Shown here: positions 13,986 through 25,623 of the stretch, one piece after another
Layout: each line of letters begins with the position of its first letter
How positions within the stretch are numbered: position 1 is the stretch's first letter
Translations under genes and position numbers: made by a program
Notes under the pieces: model-generated
The model's database searches: none
What the model was told of the DNA's origin: nothing
What the model saw: the letters and a program-made list of their open reading frames with translations, nothing else
Assembly (NCBI GenBank): GCA_943327755.2
Contig: CALPYF020000043.1
Coordinates: forward strand, 1 to 34,974
DNA length: 34,974 nt
Source: Deinococcus hopiensis KR-140
GTDB taxonomy: Bacteria; Deinococcota; Deinococci; Deinococcales; Deinococcaceae
Direction: 5' to 3'

Positions 13986-15479
13986 ATGACCCAGCACACC
14001 CGCGCGCCCCGCCGCGCCAGCACCACCCCCTCCACCGCCAGCACCGCCCCCGCCCCCACCGTGCGCGACTGGCAGACCCTCCTAGGCGACCGCACGCCCA
14101 CCCCCGTGCAGGCCCAGGCCATTCCCGCCCTGCTGGACGGCCGGGACGTCATCACGACCGCCCGCACCGGCAGCGGCAAGACCCTCGCGTTCCTGATCCC
14201 GGCCGCCGCACGCGGCATCGGCATGCGCCCCACGCGCGGCATGCAGCCCGAGGCCCTCGTCATCACCCCCACGCGCGAACTCGCCGTGCAGATCCGCGAC
14301 GTCGCCACGGAACTCGGCATGACCGCCGGGCGCATCACCGGCGGCATCACCCCCGGGCAGACGACCCGCGAGGCGACCGGCAAGGGCCTGATCACCGGCA
14401 CGCCCGGTCGCCTGAAAGACCTCATCGGGCGCGGCGAGCTGCGACTGAACAACCTGCGCTACGTCGTCCTGGACGAGGCGGACGAACTCCTGTCGCTGGG
14501 CTTCCTGCGCGACGTGGGTGACATCCTGCGCCACGCCCGTGACCAGCAGCCGCAGGGCCGCACGCTGCAGATCGCCATGGCCTCCGCCACGTTCCCCGCC
14601 GAGATCCGCGACGTCGCGCAGCGCTTCATGCACGACCCCGCGCGCATCGACGTGGCCCCCACCCCCGGCGCGGACGCCACCGGCGACATCCTGGGCGGGG
14701 TCAGCACCGCCACGCACCTCCTGCACCACACCACCAAGGACGCCCTCCTGACCGACGCGGCCCGGCACACCCGCGCCGCGCTGAAAGAACCCGGCGGCTG
14801 CGTCGTACTGTTCAGCCGCACCAAACACCTCGTCAAACGCCGCGCCCAGCACCTCGGCGACCTCCTCCCCGGCGAACAGGTCAGCCCCCTTGAGGGGAAC
14901 ATGGACCAGAAGAAACGCGAACGCACCATGCAGGCGCTCCGCGACGGGCAGTCCCGCATCCTCGTCGCCACCGACATCGCCGGCCGCGGCATCGACCTGC
15001 CCGAAGTGCGCCTCGTGATTCACCTGGACGTCGCCGCCACCGCCGAGGACCACGTCCACCGCTCGGGCCGCACCGCCCGCGCCGGACGCGACGGCACCAA
15101 CCTGATCCTCCTGGCGCCCGAACAGCGCGCCCTGTGGCAGGGCATCCGCCGCAAGCTGCCCGCCGCGCTGCAGCCCCCCGCCACGCCCGAGGAACGCCAG
15201 ATCGATCCCGAGGTGCAGGAAAAACGCGGCCAGGGTCGCGGGCAGGGCCAGAGCCAGGGGCGCGGCGGACAGCCGGGCCGGGGCGCCGGACAGCAGCCGC
15301 GCAGCGCGCAGGGCGGCAGCCAGGGCCAGCGGCAGGGTGCTCCCCGTCAGGGCCAGCAGGGCGGTGGGCGCAGCGAAGGGCGTCCGCAGCGCAGTGAGGG
15401 CCGTCCCCAGCAGCGCCAGGACACCCCGGGGACCGGCGCCGGCCGCGTCGGCCCGCAGCGTCCCAAACGCCGCCGCTGA
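13986..15479 (+). CDS. DEAD-box ATP-dependent RNA helicase
   Basis: This 497-residue cytoplasmic RNA helicase unwinds structured RNA in ribosome assembly, mRNA decay or the cold response. Motifs in order are I (ARTGSGKT, residues 59-66), Ia (PTRELAVQ), TPGR, II (DEAD, 163-166), III (SAT), and motifs IV to VI, ending ILVATDIAGRGIDLPEVRLV and HRSGRTARAGR. The ATG at 13986 is chosen because coding similarity starts there. The first 26 residues are Thr/Ala/Pro-rich. The last 85 or so (from about 412) are a low-complexity Gln/Gly/Arg-rich tail with repeated GQ, GR and PQR, ending RPKRRR. Such tails bind RNA and promote condensates. It ends at a strong terminator, so it is a single-gene unit. Confidence 0.92.
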   Translation: MTQHTRAPRRASTTPSTASTAPAPTVRDWQTLLGDRTPTPVQAQAIPALLDGRDVITTARTGSGKTLAFLIPAAARGIGMRPTRGMQPEALVITPTRELAVQIRDVATELGMTAGRITGGITPGQTTREATGKGLITGTPGRLKDLIGRGELRLNNLRYVVLDEADELLSLGFLRDVGDILRHARDQQPQGRTLQIAMASATFPAEIRDVAQRFMHDPARIDVAPTPGADATGDILGGVSTATHLLHHTTKDALLTDAARHTRAALKEPGGCVVLFSRTKHLVKRRAQHLGDLLPGEQVSPLEGNMDQKKRERTMQALRDGQSRILVATDIAGRGIDLPEVRLVIHLDVAATAEDHVHRSGRTARAGRDGTNLILLAPEQRALWQGIRRKLPAALQPPATPEERQIDPEVQEKRGQGRGQGQSQGRGGQPGRGAGQQPRSAQGGSQGQRQGAPRQGQQGGGRSEGRPQRSEGRPQQRQDTPGTGAGRVGPQRPKRRR

Positions 15480-15495
15480 ATAGAACAGGCGAAAT

Positions 15496-15535
15496 AGAAC
15501 TGCCCCGGCTACTGACAGCCTGGGGCAGTTCTTTT
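15496..15535 (+). terminator. intrinsic terminator of the DEAD-box helicase gene
   Basis: AGAACTGCCCC (15496-15506) pairs with GGGGCAGTTCT (15522-15532). The stem continues inward as GGCT/AGCC after one bulged T, and a TTTT run follows at 15532-15535. It lies 17 nt after the helicase stop. The reverse strand also has a T-rich flank, so it may serve the convergent vanW gene too. Confidence 0.85.
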
Positions 15536-15633
15536 CCGTCAGTCCACAGCCGGGCATGACTCTCATGACATCGACGCACATCACCGGTGCTTTCTGCACT
15601 GACACGGTCCACTGGTCGCTGCCGTCCGGGGAT

Positions 15634-16773
15634 TCAGCCCCGTGGATCACCTTTGGGGACCGCGATGACACCGCCCCAGGGCCGGTAACTGCTCCGAAAC
15701 GCGTAGGTGCGGGTCTGACCGGAGGCCAGGGTGACGACCTGCTTCACCTCGACCACGCCCCCCGGGGCGGGCATGTCGATCCGGCGGGTCTGGCCGGGCT
15801 GGAGATCAAGGGCCTGGACGAACGTGGGGTTGGGGGGGAGTTGCAGGCGGCGCAGCCCGCTGCCCTCGATCCGGACGGTACGCCGATCCGACTGGCCGAA
15901 CAGATCGGCGTGCAGGGTCTGCTTCTGGAGATCCCACCGGAACTGGATCAGCAGGGGCGCGGCCGTGTCATTGCGGAACCTGAGGTTTTTGGAGCCTGCG
16001 TAGACGGCGGCGTCCAGTCCAGGCGCGCCGTAATAGGCGACCTGCACGGAATGCGCGTGGCGCTCTGTGATGGGTAGCCCGGCGCGCAGGGCCGCGCGGA
16101 ACAGCGTGGTGCTGACCTGGCAGATGCCCCCACCGTCCTCCAGTCGCAACGTGTTCCCGGCGAGGACGTACCCGGGCTGGAAACCGCGTGGAGCGCTGAC
16201 GGGACCGATCTGCTTGTTGAAGTCCAGGGTTTGCCCCGGCTCGAGCCACTGCCCGTGGAACTGCGCGGCGCCCAGCCGGATGTTGTGCACCCGAAAATCC
16301 GGGCTTCCGGTGAAGGTGGACGAACCACTGCCCAGAGCGCCGAATCGCTGCTGGGCCGCCCAGCGGACCGTTCGCAGGGGAGCCCGGAGCCGCACGGGCA
16401 CTGCCGCGGACCGCTGCCCGGTTCGGACCGCCCGGGTCAGGACGTCCTGAAGTGCTTGAGGGGTCACCGCCCAGCCTGTCTGGGCGCGACCGACCCAGCC
16501 TGTTGCCGCGAGCGTGAAGCGAAGGTCCTGCGGTGCCCGGTTGATCTGCGCTGCAGCCCGCACGGCCGCCTCCCGCAGCGTGCTCGCCTGCTGAGCAGCG
16601 CCCTGACGGGTGATGGTGGCGGGCAACTGCACGACCACGGCGTGATGAAAGACGGGCCGCTGCACCTGTCCCTGAACGAGCTGAGGTTCAGGGGCACTCC
16701 AGCGGAGTTGCAGGGTCAGGGCACTGGCACCTGAAGTGCACAGCAGCAGGAAAGGCCAGAGACGGCGAAACAT
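15634..16773 (-). CDS. VanW family secreted protein
   Basis: VanW-family proteins are exported, envelope-linked proteins of unknown activity that are found in some vancomycin-resistance clusters and in many resistant and non-resistant bacteria. The start at 16773 follows GGAGGT and gives a signal peptide (MFRRLWPFLLLCTSGASA). The first part of the mature protein resembles the peptidoglycan-binding-like region that often precedes VanW. The VanW core is clear: FNKQIGPVSAPRGFQPGYVL, then LEDGGGICQVSTTLFRAAL, then ERHAHSVQVAYYG and GLDAAVYAG. Length is 379 residues. No vanA/vanH-type ligase genes are nearby, so resistance is not implied. The neighbouring fasciclin gene is also exported and in the same orientation. 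Confidence 0.88.
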   Translation of the reverse strand: MFRRLWPFLLLCTSGASALTLQLRWSAPEPQLVQGQVQRPVFHHAVVVQLPATITRQGAAQQASTLREAAVRAAAQINRAPQDLRFTLAATGWVGRAQTGWAVTPQALQDVLTRAVRTGQRSAAVPVRLRAPLRTVRWAAQQRFGALGSGSSTFTGSPDFRVHNIRLGAAQFHGQWLEPGQTLDFNKQIGPVSAPRGFQPGYVLAGNTLRLEDGGGICQVSTTLFRAALRAGLPITERHAHSVQVAYYGAPGLDAAVYAGSKNLRFRNDTAAPLLIQFRWDLQKQTLHADLFGQSDRRTVRIEGSGLRRLQLPPNPTFVQALDLQPGQTRRIDMPAPGGVVEVKQVVTLASGQTRTYAFRSSYRPWGGVIAVPKGDPRG

Positions 16774-16857
16774 GGGACCTCCACAGCAGAGTCCGCTCCG
16801 CGCCAATGGTGCAGAGACCACCAGGGCGGAGCGGGAGAACCGGCGTCGATTGCGGGT

Positions 16858-17340
16858 TTATTTCGGCATGAGAACCGTATCGATCACGTGGATGACGCCG
16901 TTACTGGCGCCAATGTCGACACGGGTCACGCGGGCGTCATTGATCATGACGGCGCCGTTCATGGCTGAGATATTCAGCGAATCGCCCTGCGCAGTGGTGG
17001 CGGTACTGAGCTTCGTCACCTGCGTGCTGGTCACACGGCCCGGGACGACGTGGTACAGCAGCACCGCGCGGAGCTTTTCACGATCGTTCAGAAGGGCCTG
17101 GAGGTCAGCCTGCGGAATCTTCGCGAAGGCCGCGTTGGTCGGTGCGAAGACAGTGAAGGGGCCGGCGCTGTTCAGCGTATCGACCAGACCGGCGGCCTGC
17201 AGGGCACTCAGGAGCGTGCTGAAGTTCGGGTCGTTGGCCACGATCGCCGCAATGGTGCGGCCGCTTGGCACCACGCTGCCGCCACCCGCAAGGACTGTCG
17301 TGGAACACATCAGCGCCGTCATCGCCAGAATCCGTTTCAT
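16858..17340 (-). CDS. secreted fasciclin (FAS1) domain protein
   Basis: This is a single FAS1 domain of 160 residues behind a signal peptide (MKRILAMTALMCSTTVLAGG). The domain signatures are present: TIAAIVANDPNFSTLLSALQAAGL, AGPFTVFAPTNAAFAKIP, LLYHVVPGRVTSTQV, and the closing NGVIHVIDTVLMPK. FAS1 domains act in adhesion and matrix binding. The start at 17340 is preceded by GGAGG, which itself overlaps an upstream ATG that I reject. The 84-nt gap to vanW contains a separate ribosome binding site for vanW, so the two may share a transcript. Confidence 0.93.
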   Translation of the reverse strand: MKRILAMTALMCSTTVLAGGGSVVPSGRTIAAIVANDPNFSTLLSALQAAGLVDTLNSAGPFTVFAPTNAAFAKIPQADLQALLNDREKLRAVLLYHVVPGRVTSTQVTKLSTATTAQGDSLNISAMNGAVMINDARVTRVDIGASNGVIHVIDTVLMPK

Positions 17341-17560
17341 GAAAACCTCCACTGCATAGATGAATTTGCCCAGTACACCTTGTGTATCGGACTGAATTTA
17401 ATCTTAAAAGGAACGAACTTTTACAGGTCGTACCCGGGCGTACATTCGATTGCGCCCAGCTCAAATTTGGGTGGCGGCACACTTTGGAACTCTCTCACCT
17501 AACACATATCAGAAATATGGCTACTAAAAAACGCCGGTGACTCACTCCCCAATGATTAAA
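17341..17560. other. AT-richer intergenic region upstream of the fasciclin gene
   Basis: This region of about 220 bases is visibly less GC-rich than its surroundings and has no credible ORF. It should hold the fasciclin promoter on the minus strand. TTGAGC followed about 16 nt later by TACGCC is one weak candidate. I cannot assign a firm promoter or regulator site. Confidence 0.35.
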
Positions 17561-17582
17561 GGGCATGCACGTATGCATGCCC
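17561..17582 (-). terminator. secA terminator, outer hairpin
   Basis: GGGCATGCA (17561-17569) and TGCATGCCC (17574-17582) form a perfect 9-bp stem with a 4-nt loop. On the minus strand it is followed by TTTAATCATT, as expected for an intrinsic terminator of secA, which stops at 17621. Confidence 0.72.
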
Positions 17583-17585
17583 TCA

Positions 17586-17606
17586 ATTTCACTACAGCAG
17601 TGAAAT
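17586..17606 (-). terminator. secA terminator, inner hairpin
   Basis: ATTTCACT (17586-17593) and AGTGAAAT (17599-17606) form a perfect 8-bp AT-rich stem with a 5-nt loop, 15 nt from the secA stop and directly before the GC-rich hairpin. The tandem arrangement may protect the mRNA 3' end or back up termination. Confidence 0.55.
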
Positions 17607-17620
17607 CCAAAAAGTTTTAC

Positions 17621-20230
<2,610 letters not shown>

Positions 20231-20238
20231 GACAAGCG

Positions 20239-20244
20239 AGTATA
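20239..20244 (-). promoter_or_regulatory. -10 hexamer TATACT, near-leaderless secA
   Basis: On the minus strand TATACT, close to the ideal -10, sits 8 nt before the secA ATG at 20230. The mRNA would start at or one base before the start codon. Confidence 0.55.
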
Positions 20245-20380
20245 ACGCGCGGGCCGGGCGCGGCGCGGCGTGATTTCAGTGAGGGGCGCATAAGCAACTT
20301 GAGCGGTTTTCGCTCAGGGAGCATGAACGTCCGCTCCACGCGCGGTGAAGGGCGCGCGGTCGGCCCTCATATGTGACCCG

Positions 20381-20386
20381 TATCCT
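20381..20386 (+). promoter_or_regulatory. -10 hexamer TATCCT, leaderless lipoprotein gene
   Basis: TATCCT is followed by six bases and the ATG at 20393, the same layout as moaB and recF. No Shine-Dalgarno is present. Confidence 0.5.
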
Positions 20387-20392
20387 GCGCGC

Positions 20393-20848
20393 ATGAACCT
20401 GAAAGTCCTGCCGGTCCTGCTGACCCTGCCGCTGCTGGGCGCCTGCGCGCCCCTGGCCTCGATCCTGGCCAATTCTGAAAGCGAGGGGCCCAAGCCCCGC
20501 ACCGCCGGACCCCTGGTGGTCGGGCAGACCTGGACGGTCAGCGGTCCGGTGGACAGCCGGACGGTGACGCAGTCCGTGAACATCACCGATCTGGTGGACG
20601 TCGCCGACGGCACCGCCAGCGTGAACGGCCGCGATCAGGCCGACGCGTTCAGTGCGGGCCGCGCGGGCTTCACGGTCGCCACGTACGACGGCAACCGCCG
20701 CACCCTGCGCTTCGACTGGATCGCGGAGAACGGCGTGACGTACTCCTGCCGGATCGGCACCCTGCTGTCCCAGCCGTATCAGGGTGAACTGACTCTGAAG
20801 ACCGGGGGCCGCACCGCGACCGGGACGTGCTCTGCCGTCAGCAACTGA
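20393..20848 (+). CDS. small lipoprotein of unknown function
   Basis: The 151-residue product begins MNLKVLPVLLTLPLLGAC, a type II signal peptide with a lipobox that puts the lipidated cysteine at residue 18. The mature part begins with Pro/Ser/Gly-rich sequence. It continues as a small strand-rich domain (VGQTWTVSGPVDSRTV, GFTVATYDGNRRTLRFDW, YSCRIGTLLSQPYQGEL). Cysteines near YSCRI and GTCSAV could form a disulfide outside the cytoplasm. I recognise no named family. The gene stands alone and is followed within four bases by the first copy of the dispersed repeat. Confidence 0.75.
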   Translation: MNLKVLPVLLTLPLLGACAPLASILANSESEGPKPRTAGPLVVGQTWTVSGPVDSRTVTQSVNITDLVDVADGTASVNGRDQADAFSAGRAGFTVATYDGNRRTLRFDWIAENGVTYSCRIGTLLSQPYQGELTLKTGGRTATGTCSAVSN

Positions 20849-20851
20849 TAC

Positions 20852-20980
20852 AGACTCCGGTTGAAAGGTGTGCAACATCTTTCAACCCGAGCGAAGCGAG
20901 CAGGAGAAAAGCGGTTTCCGGGCGTGGAGTGGATAGATCGGTGTTCTTCCGATCTGTCCACGAAACAAACGGAAACCGCA
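20852..20980 (+). repeat. dispersed intergenic repeat, copy 1
   Basis: This element of about 129 bp matches, in inverted orientation, the element at 26471-26601. Over the 91 positions from CGAGCGAAGCGAG onward, 75 agree in my hand alignment without gaps. It folds into two hairpins. The first is GGTTGAAAG/CTTTCAACC (20859-20867 and 20879-20887). The second is a long one with outer arms GCGGTTTCCG/CGGAAACCGC (20911-20920 and 20970-20979) and inner arms 20929-20941 and 20949-20961. It resembles the small non-coding repeats known in Deinococcus genomes and lies between the lipoprotein and amidohydrolase stop codons. Confidence 0.75.
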
Positions 20981-21039
20981 TGACCGTCACGGGGAGGGGG
21001 CGACCGAGCAGCACGCCGGTCGCCTCCTCCCCTGTCGGG

Positions 21040-22206
21040 TCACCAGCGGTAGCGGTCGTCCCAGGTCTCGCCCCGGCGGATGAAGGGCGCGCGGGTGCCC
21101 AGCACGCGGTGCCCGCCCTTCACGGCGGCGCGCACGATCACGCGCGGGTCCAGTCCCGGGTGAAGGTGCTGCGCGAAGGCGACGTCCTCGCGCACGTCGA
21201 GGCTGCCGCCGCTGGCGACGGAATCGGTGCCCAGCGCGACCTCCACCCCGGCCGCCGCGAAGGCCGCCCAGGGGAACACGCCGCAGTCCAGGTGGTGGTT
21301 GCTGCGCGGGCAGGTCACCACGGCACTTCCGGCGCGCGCGACCCGGGCGATGTCGTCCGGGGTGACGTTCACCATGTGGATCAGGGTGGGTTTCGCGTTC
21401 AGCACGCCCAGTTCGTCCAGGTAGCGCACGGGGGTCAAGCCCTCCTCGGGTGCCCGACCGATGACCTCCGCGAAGGTGTTGGGGTAGAAGGGCGCCAGCC
21501 GGTTCTCCCAGATGGGGCCGCCGCCGCAGGTGTACAGGTCGTGCTCGGCGGGATGCTCGGCCACATGAATCTGGAGGGGCAGCCCCTCCCCGGCGGCGTA
21601 GTCGCACAGCAGCCGCATCAGGCGGTGGCTGACGGTGTGCGGCGTGTGCGGGGACAGGCCCACGCGCGGGCCGCCGGGACGCTCCTGCACGCGCCAGCCC
21701 TCAATCCGTTCGCGCACGGTCCGGAAGATCTCGTCGGCCTTCTCCGGGAAGGTGCCAAGGACCTCGTAGTACAGGACGCCGCTGAGGTCCTCGCGGGGCA
21801 GCAGGGTGTCCATGACGTCCGGGGCGTGCATGTACACGATGTCGCCCACGCCGCCCGCACCCAGCCCGGCCAGGGTGTCCGCGCCGTGCCGGGCGGCCTC
21901 GGCGCTGCGTTTCTCGCGCTGGGGCACGACCACCTCGGGAATCCAGCGGAAGTACGGCAGGGCCGTGAACTCGTACGTGCTCATGTCGAGGTGCGTGTGG
22001 GTGTTCACGGGCGGCGGCGCGATCACGGACCCGGCGCGTTCCTCCCGCGCGTGGGGATATGCGGCGCGCAGCGTGTCCGGGTGCCCGGTCGCCGCGACCG
22101 TCCCGCCCACCACGACCACCCCGCCGGGGCTCTGCGCGCCGCCCATGCCGGTGTACAGCACATCGCAGGTGAGCAGGCGGGGCGTGTGCGGGTCGCTGTG
22201 GGTCAT
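21040..22206 (-). CDS. amidohydrolase, probable aminodeoxyfutalosine deaminase
   Basis: This 388-residue metal-dependent hydrolase belongs to the TRZ/ATZ branch of the amidohydrolase superfamily (cog0402). Metal ligands are visible: His70 and His72 in NTHTHLD, the histidine of IHVAEH with the neighbouring glutamate, the histidine of LIHMVNV, and the aspartate of LGTDS. CPRSNHHL is the usual motif before the last ligand. Members of cog0402 in Deinococcus, formerly called chlorohydrolases or adenosine deaminases, have been shown to deaminate 6-aminodeoxyfutalosine in menaquinone synthesis. I infer the same here but cannot exclude another aminopurine substrate. The start at 22206 has TAGCAT 7 nt upstream, a leaderless layout. 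Confidence 0.8.
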   Translation of the reverse strand: MTHSDPHTPRLLTCDVLYTGMGGAQSPGGVVVVGGTVAATGHPDTLRAAYPHAREERAGSVIAPPPVNTHTHLDMSTYEFTALPYFRWIPEVVVPQREKRSAEAARHGADTLAGLGAGGVGDIVYMHAPDVMDTLLPREDLSGVLYYEVLGTFPEKADEIFRTVRERIEGWRVQERPGGPRVGLSPHTPHTVSHRLMRLLCDYAAGEGLPLQIHVAEHPAEHDLYTCGGGPIWENRLAPFYPNTFAEVIGRAPEEGLTPVRYLDELGVLNAKPTLIHMVNVTPDDIARVARAGSAVVTCPRSNHHLDCGVFPWAAFAAAGVEVALGTDSVASGGSLDVREDVAFAQHLHPGLDPRVIVRAAVKGGHRVLGTRAPFIRRGETWDDRYRW

Positions 22207-22213
22207 GCGCGCC

Positions 22214-22219
22214 ATGCTA
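22214..22219 (-). promoter_or_regulatory. -10 hexamer TAGCAT, leaderless amidohydrolase gene
   Basis: On the minus strand TAGCAT ends 7 nt before the ATG at 22206 with no ribosome binding site between, which supports that start. Confidence 0.45.
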
Positions 22220-22292
22220 CGCCGCGCGTGCGGGACAGACGGACCGCGCCGCGCGTGCAGGACACGGCAGCGCGGAGGGGCTGAGCCTGGGT

Positions 22293-23696
22293 TCAGTGGG
22301 CGGTCACTTCCTGGCCCTGCTGGTCGCGGGCGAGTCTGTCCCAGTCGATGCGGCGGCGGCGCCATTCGAAGATCAGCACCTTCACGACTTCTTCGGCGCT
22401 GCGCGCGAGGAACACGCCCCAGACGCCCAGCGGGGAGTACAGCCCGAGGCCGATGGCGAGGGGCAGGCCGACGACGAACGCGCCGACGACGTCGCCGATG
22501 ATGACGCCCTTGCCGTCGGCCGCGCCCGGGAGGACGCCGCCGCCGATGATCATGTTCCGGACCTTGAAGATCTGGAAGGCGGCGCTGATCAGGATGCCGA
22601 TCAGGGCGATGTGGTGCACGTCGCTGCCGACGCGCGGGAACAGCGCGGGGACGATCAGGGCGCTCAGGGCGTACAGCAGGCCGAAGCCCAGCCCGGTGAC
22701 GAGCCCGGCGCGGCTGATGCGCCCCAGCCACAGCTGCGCCGCGGCGGCGTCCCCGGCGCCCAGGGAACGGCCGATGAAGACGGTGGCGGCGCTCATCAGG
22801 CCGAACGAACCCACGATGAAGATGCCTTCCAGCGTGCCGACGATCTGGCTGGCGGCCAGCGCGGCGGTGCCGACGCGGGCGTATACGGCGGCGTACAGGA
22901 ACCCGCCGAGGCTCCAGGCGAACTCGGTGAACGCAATGGGCGCGCTGATGGTCAGCAGCGGCGCGGCGATGGACCGCCAGGCGTCCCGGGCGGGCAGGGT
23001 GAGCGCGGCGAGGTGGCGCGGGCCGTAGATCTGGTAGGCGAGCAGGGCGGTCTTGAGGATGTTCGCGAACACCAGCGCCCAGGCGGCGCCGACCACCCCG
23101 AGTTGCGGGAGGGGGCCGACGCCGAACACGAGGCCGTACGCCAGCAGGCTCTCGACGATGACGGTGATGACGGTGGCGACCAGGGGGGTGCGGGCGTGCC
23201 CGAGGGACCGCAGGGCGCCGCTGAGGATCCAGGCGAGGCTGCCGGGGATCAGGGCGAGCATGCTGACCTGCATGTAGGGGGTGGCGGTGCGGGTGACGGC
23301 GTCCTCGCCGCCCGCGAGGCTCAGGAGGGGTCCGGCGAGCAGCACGACCGGGACGGTCAGCAGGGCCGCGGCGAGCACGCTGGTGACGACACTGACGGTC
23401 AGGGTCTGGTTCACGCCGGGCCGGTCGGCGGCGCCGTGGCGGCGGGCGACGAGGATACTGGTGCCGCTGCCCAGGGCGCCCAGAGTGACGAAGAACAGGA
23501 AGCCCAGGCTGCCGCTGAGGCCGACGGCGGCGACGGCGACGGCGCCGAGCGTGCCGACGATGATCTGGTTAATGAAGGTCAGGACGAGCTGGATGACCAT
23601 TTCGAGGCTGACGGGGACGGCGATGCTGGCGATCTCGCGCGCCGGGCTCTTGATCGATTCAGTTGGGGGTGGGGTGGGGGCCGTGACGGCTGACAT
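22293..23696 (-). CDS. MATE family efflux transporter
   Basis: This 467-residue integral membrane protein has two MATE repeats of six helices each. It exchanges Na+ or H+ for cationic drugs or metabolites. Features are the first-helix IASIAVPVSLEMVIQLVLTF, the loop GALGSGTSILVARRHGA, the internal glycine-rich helices, and the second half beginning SIAAPLLTISAPIAFTEFAW with MSAATVFIGRSLGAGDAAAA. The family's conserved half-start Pro residues are present. A cytoplasmic end with WRRRRIDWDRLARDQ closes it. The start ATG has TAGGGT 6 nt upstream overlapping GGTGGAG, so both leaderless and ribosome-site initiation are possible. It is divergent from homocitrate synthase. Confidence 0.92.
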   Translation of the reverse strand: MSAVTAPTPPPTESIKSPAREIASIAVPVSLEMVIQLVLTFINQIIVGTLGAVAVAAVGLSGSLGFLFFVTLGALGSGTSILVARRHGAADRPGVNQTLTVSVVTSVLAAALLTVPVVLLAGPLLSLAGGEDAVTRTATPYMQVSMLALIPGSLAWILSGALRSLGHARTPLVATVITVIVESLLAYGLVFGVGPLPQLGVVGAAWALVFANILKTALLAYQIYGPRHLAALTLPARDAWRSIAAPLLTISAPIAFTEFAWSLGGFLYAAVYARVGTAALAASQIVGTLEGIFIVGSFGLMSAATVFIGRSLGAGDAAAAQLWLGRISRAGLVTGLGFGLLYALSALIVPALFPRVGSDVHHIALIGILISAAFQIFKVRNMIIGGGVLPGAADGKGVIIGDVVGAFVVGLPLAIGLGLYSPLGVWGVFLARSAEEVVKVLIFEWRRRRIDWDRLARDQQGQEVTAH

Positions 23697-23702
23697 GTCT
23701 CC

Positions 23703-23708
23703 ACCCTA
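23703..23708 (-). promoter_or_regulatory. -10 hexamer TAGGGT upstream of the MATE gene
   Basis: On the minus strand TAGGGT lies 6 nt before the ATG at 23696. It overlaps a purine run that could also be a Shine-Dalgarno, so this is weaker than the other cases. Confidence 0.35.
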
Positions 23709-23799
23709 CACGGCGCGGGTCAGCGGGGCATCCGCCAGGTGGCGCAGTCCCATACCTTCCCACACATCTTTTCATTTGTGAACCAATATGCGATTTTTA

Positions 23800-23829
23800 T
23801 TGACATTCATCAATCAGAGCAGGCAGAAT
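23800..23829 (+). promoter_or_regulatory. hcs: sigma70-type promoter of homocitrate synthase
   Basis: TTGACA at 23800-23805, an exact consensus -35, is followed after 18 bp by CAGAAT at 23824-23829. The start would be near 23836, with AAGAGG at 23837-23842 as ribosome binding site for the ATG at 23851. The flanking 23767-23815 is strikingly AT-rich and contains TTGA-N6-TCAA over the -35, a possible operator. Confidence 0.6.
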
Positions 23830-23850
23830 GCCCCTCAAGAGGCAGCCCCC

Positions 23851-25038
<1,188 letters not shown>

Positions 25039-25086
25039 GGCGGCTCTGCGCGGTGGGGCCTGAGCGGTCACGATAGGCCGCTGATC

Positions 25087-25578
25087 GTGCCGACCGCCCG
25101 CAACCTGGAGCGCCTGCGGGTGCGGTGTCAGCCGCTGGCGACGAACGGGGCGACGTCCGGCGACCTCATCCACGAGGTCGTGGAGGTCGGCCGGGGTGAG
25201 GCGGTCTTCCGGCGCGTGGCGGCGGCCCTGCGCCGCTGGGACCCGCACCGCTCATGGTGGCTGCGGGTGCACCCGGTGGACGAGCCGCCCGCGCCGGGGC
25301 AGACGGTCGTGACTCAGGTGCAGGCGGGGCACATCAGTCCGCTGGCCCTGGCGTTCTGCGACCGCGTGACGGACGTGATCAATGAGCCGCGCCGCTGCGG
25401 CTTCACGTACGCCACGCTGCCCGGCCACCCCGAGCGGGGCGCGGAGACCTTCCTGACCGAGTGGCACGCCGACGACCGCGTGACGTTCACCGTGCGGGCG
25501 TTCAGTCAGCCGGGGTGGCCCCTGCTACGGCTGGTGCGTCCGGCGCTGGCGTGGGTGCAGGGGCGGGCGACCCGTTAA
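25087..25578 (+). CDS. DUF1990 family protein
   Basis: This 163-residue protein matches the DUF1990 family. Features are the F-x3-A-x2-L-x2-W-x2-H region FRRVAAALRRWDPH, a middle PPAPGQTVVTQVQAG, INEPRRCGFTYATLPGHPERGAETF, and FTVRAFSQPGWPLLRLVRPAL near the end. The function is unknown. The fold is thought to be a small beta-barrel or START-like ligand-binding domain. The GTG start at 25087 lies 48 nt after homocitrate synthase with no strong ribosome binding site. It could be co-transcribed but a functional link is not evident. Confidence 0.82.
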   Translation: MPTARNLERLRVRCQPLATNGATSGDLIHEVVEVGRGEAVFRRVAAALRRWDPHRSWWLRVHPVDEPPAPGQTVVTQVQAGHISPLALAFCDRVTDVINEPRRCGFTYATLPGHPERGAETFLTEWHADDRVTFTVRAFSQPGWPLLRLVRPALAWVQGRATR

Positions 25579-25623
25579 TACCTGCGGGCCATCGCGCGCT
25601 CGGCGGTCGCGCAGAATGCCTGA

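Noticed and set aside
15634..16773. Vancomycin resistance cluster suggested by the VanW protein
   Set aside because: No VanA/B ligase, VanH, VanX or VanR/S two-component genes are nearby; VanW proteins are widespread without resistance.
20300..20316. Small hairpin TGAGCG-loop-CGCTCA between secA and the lipoprotein gene
   Set aside because: Only 6 bp with no downstream T tract and no gene ending there; no role can be supported.
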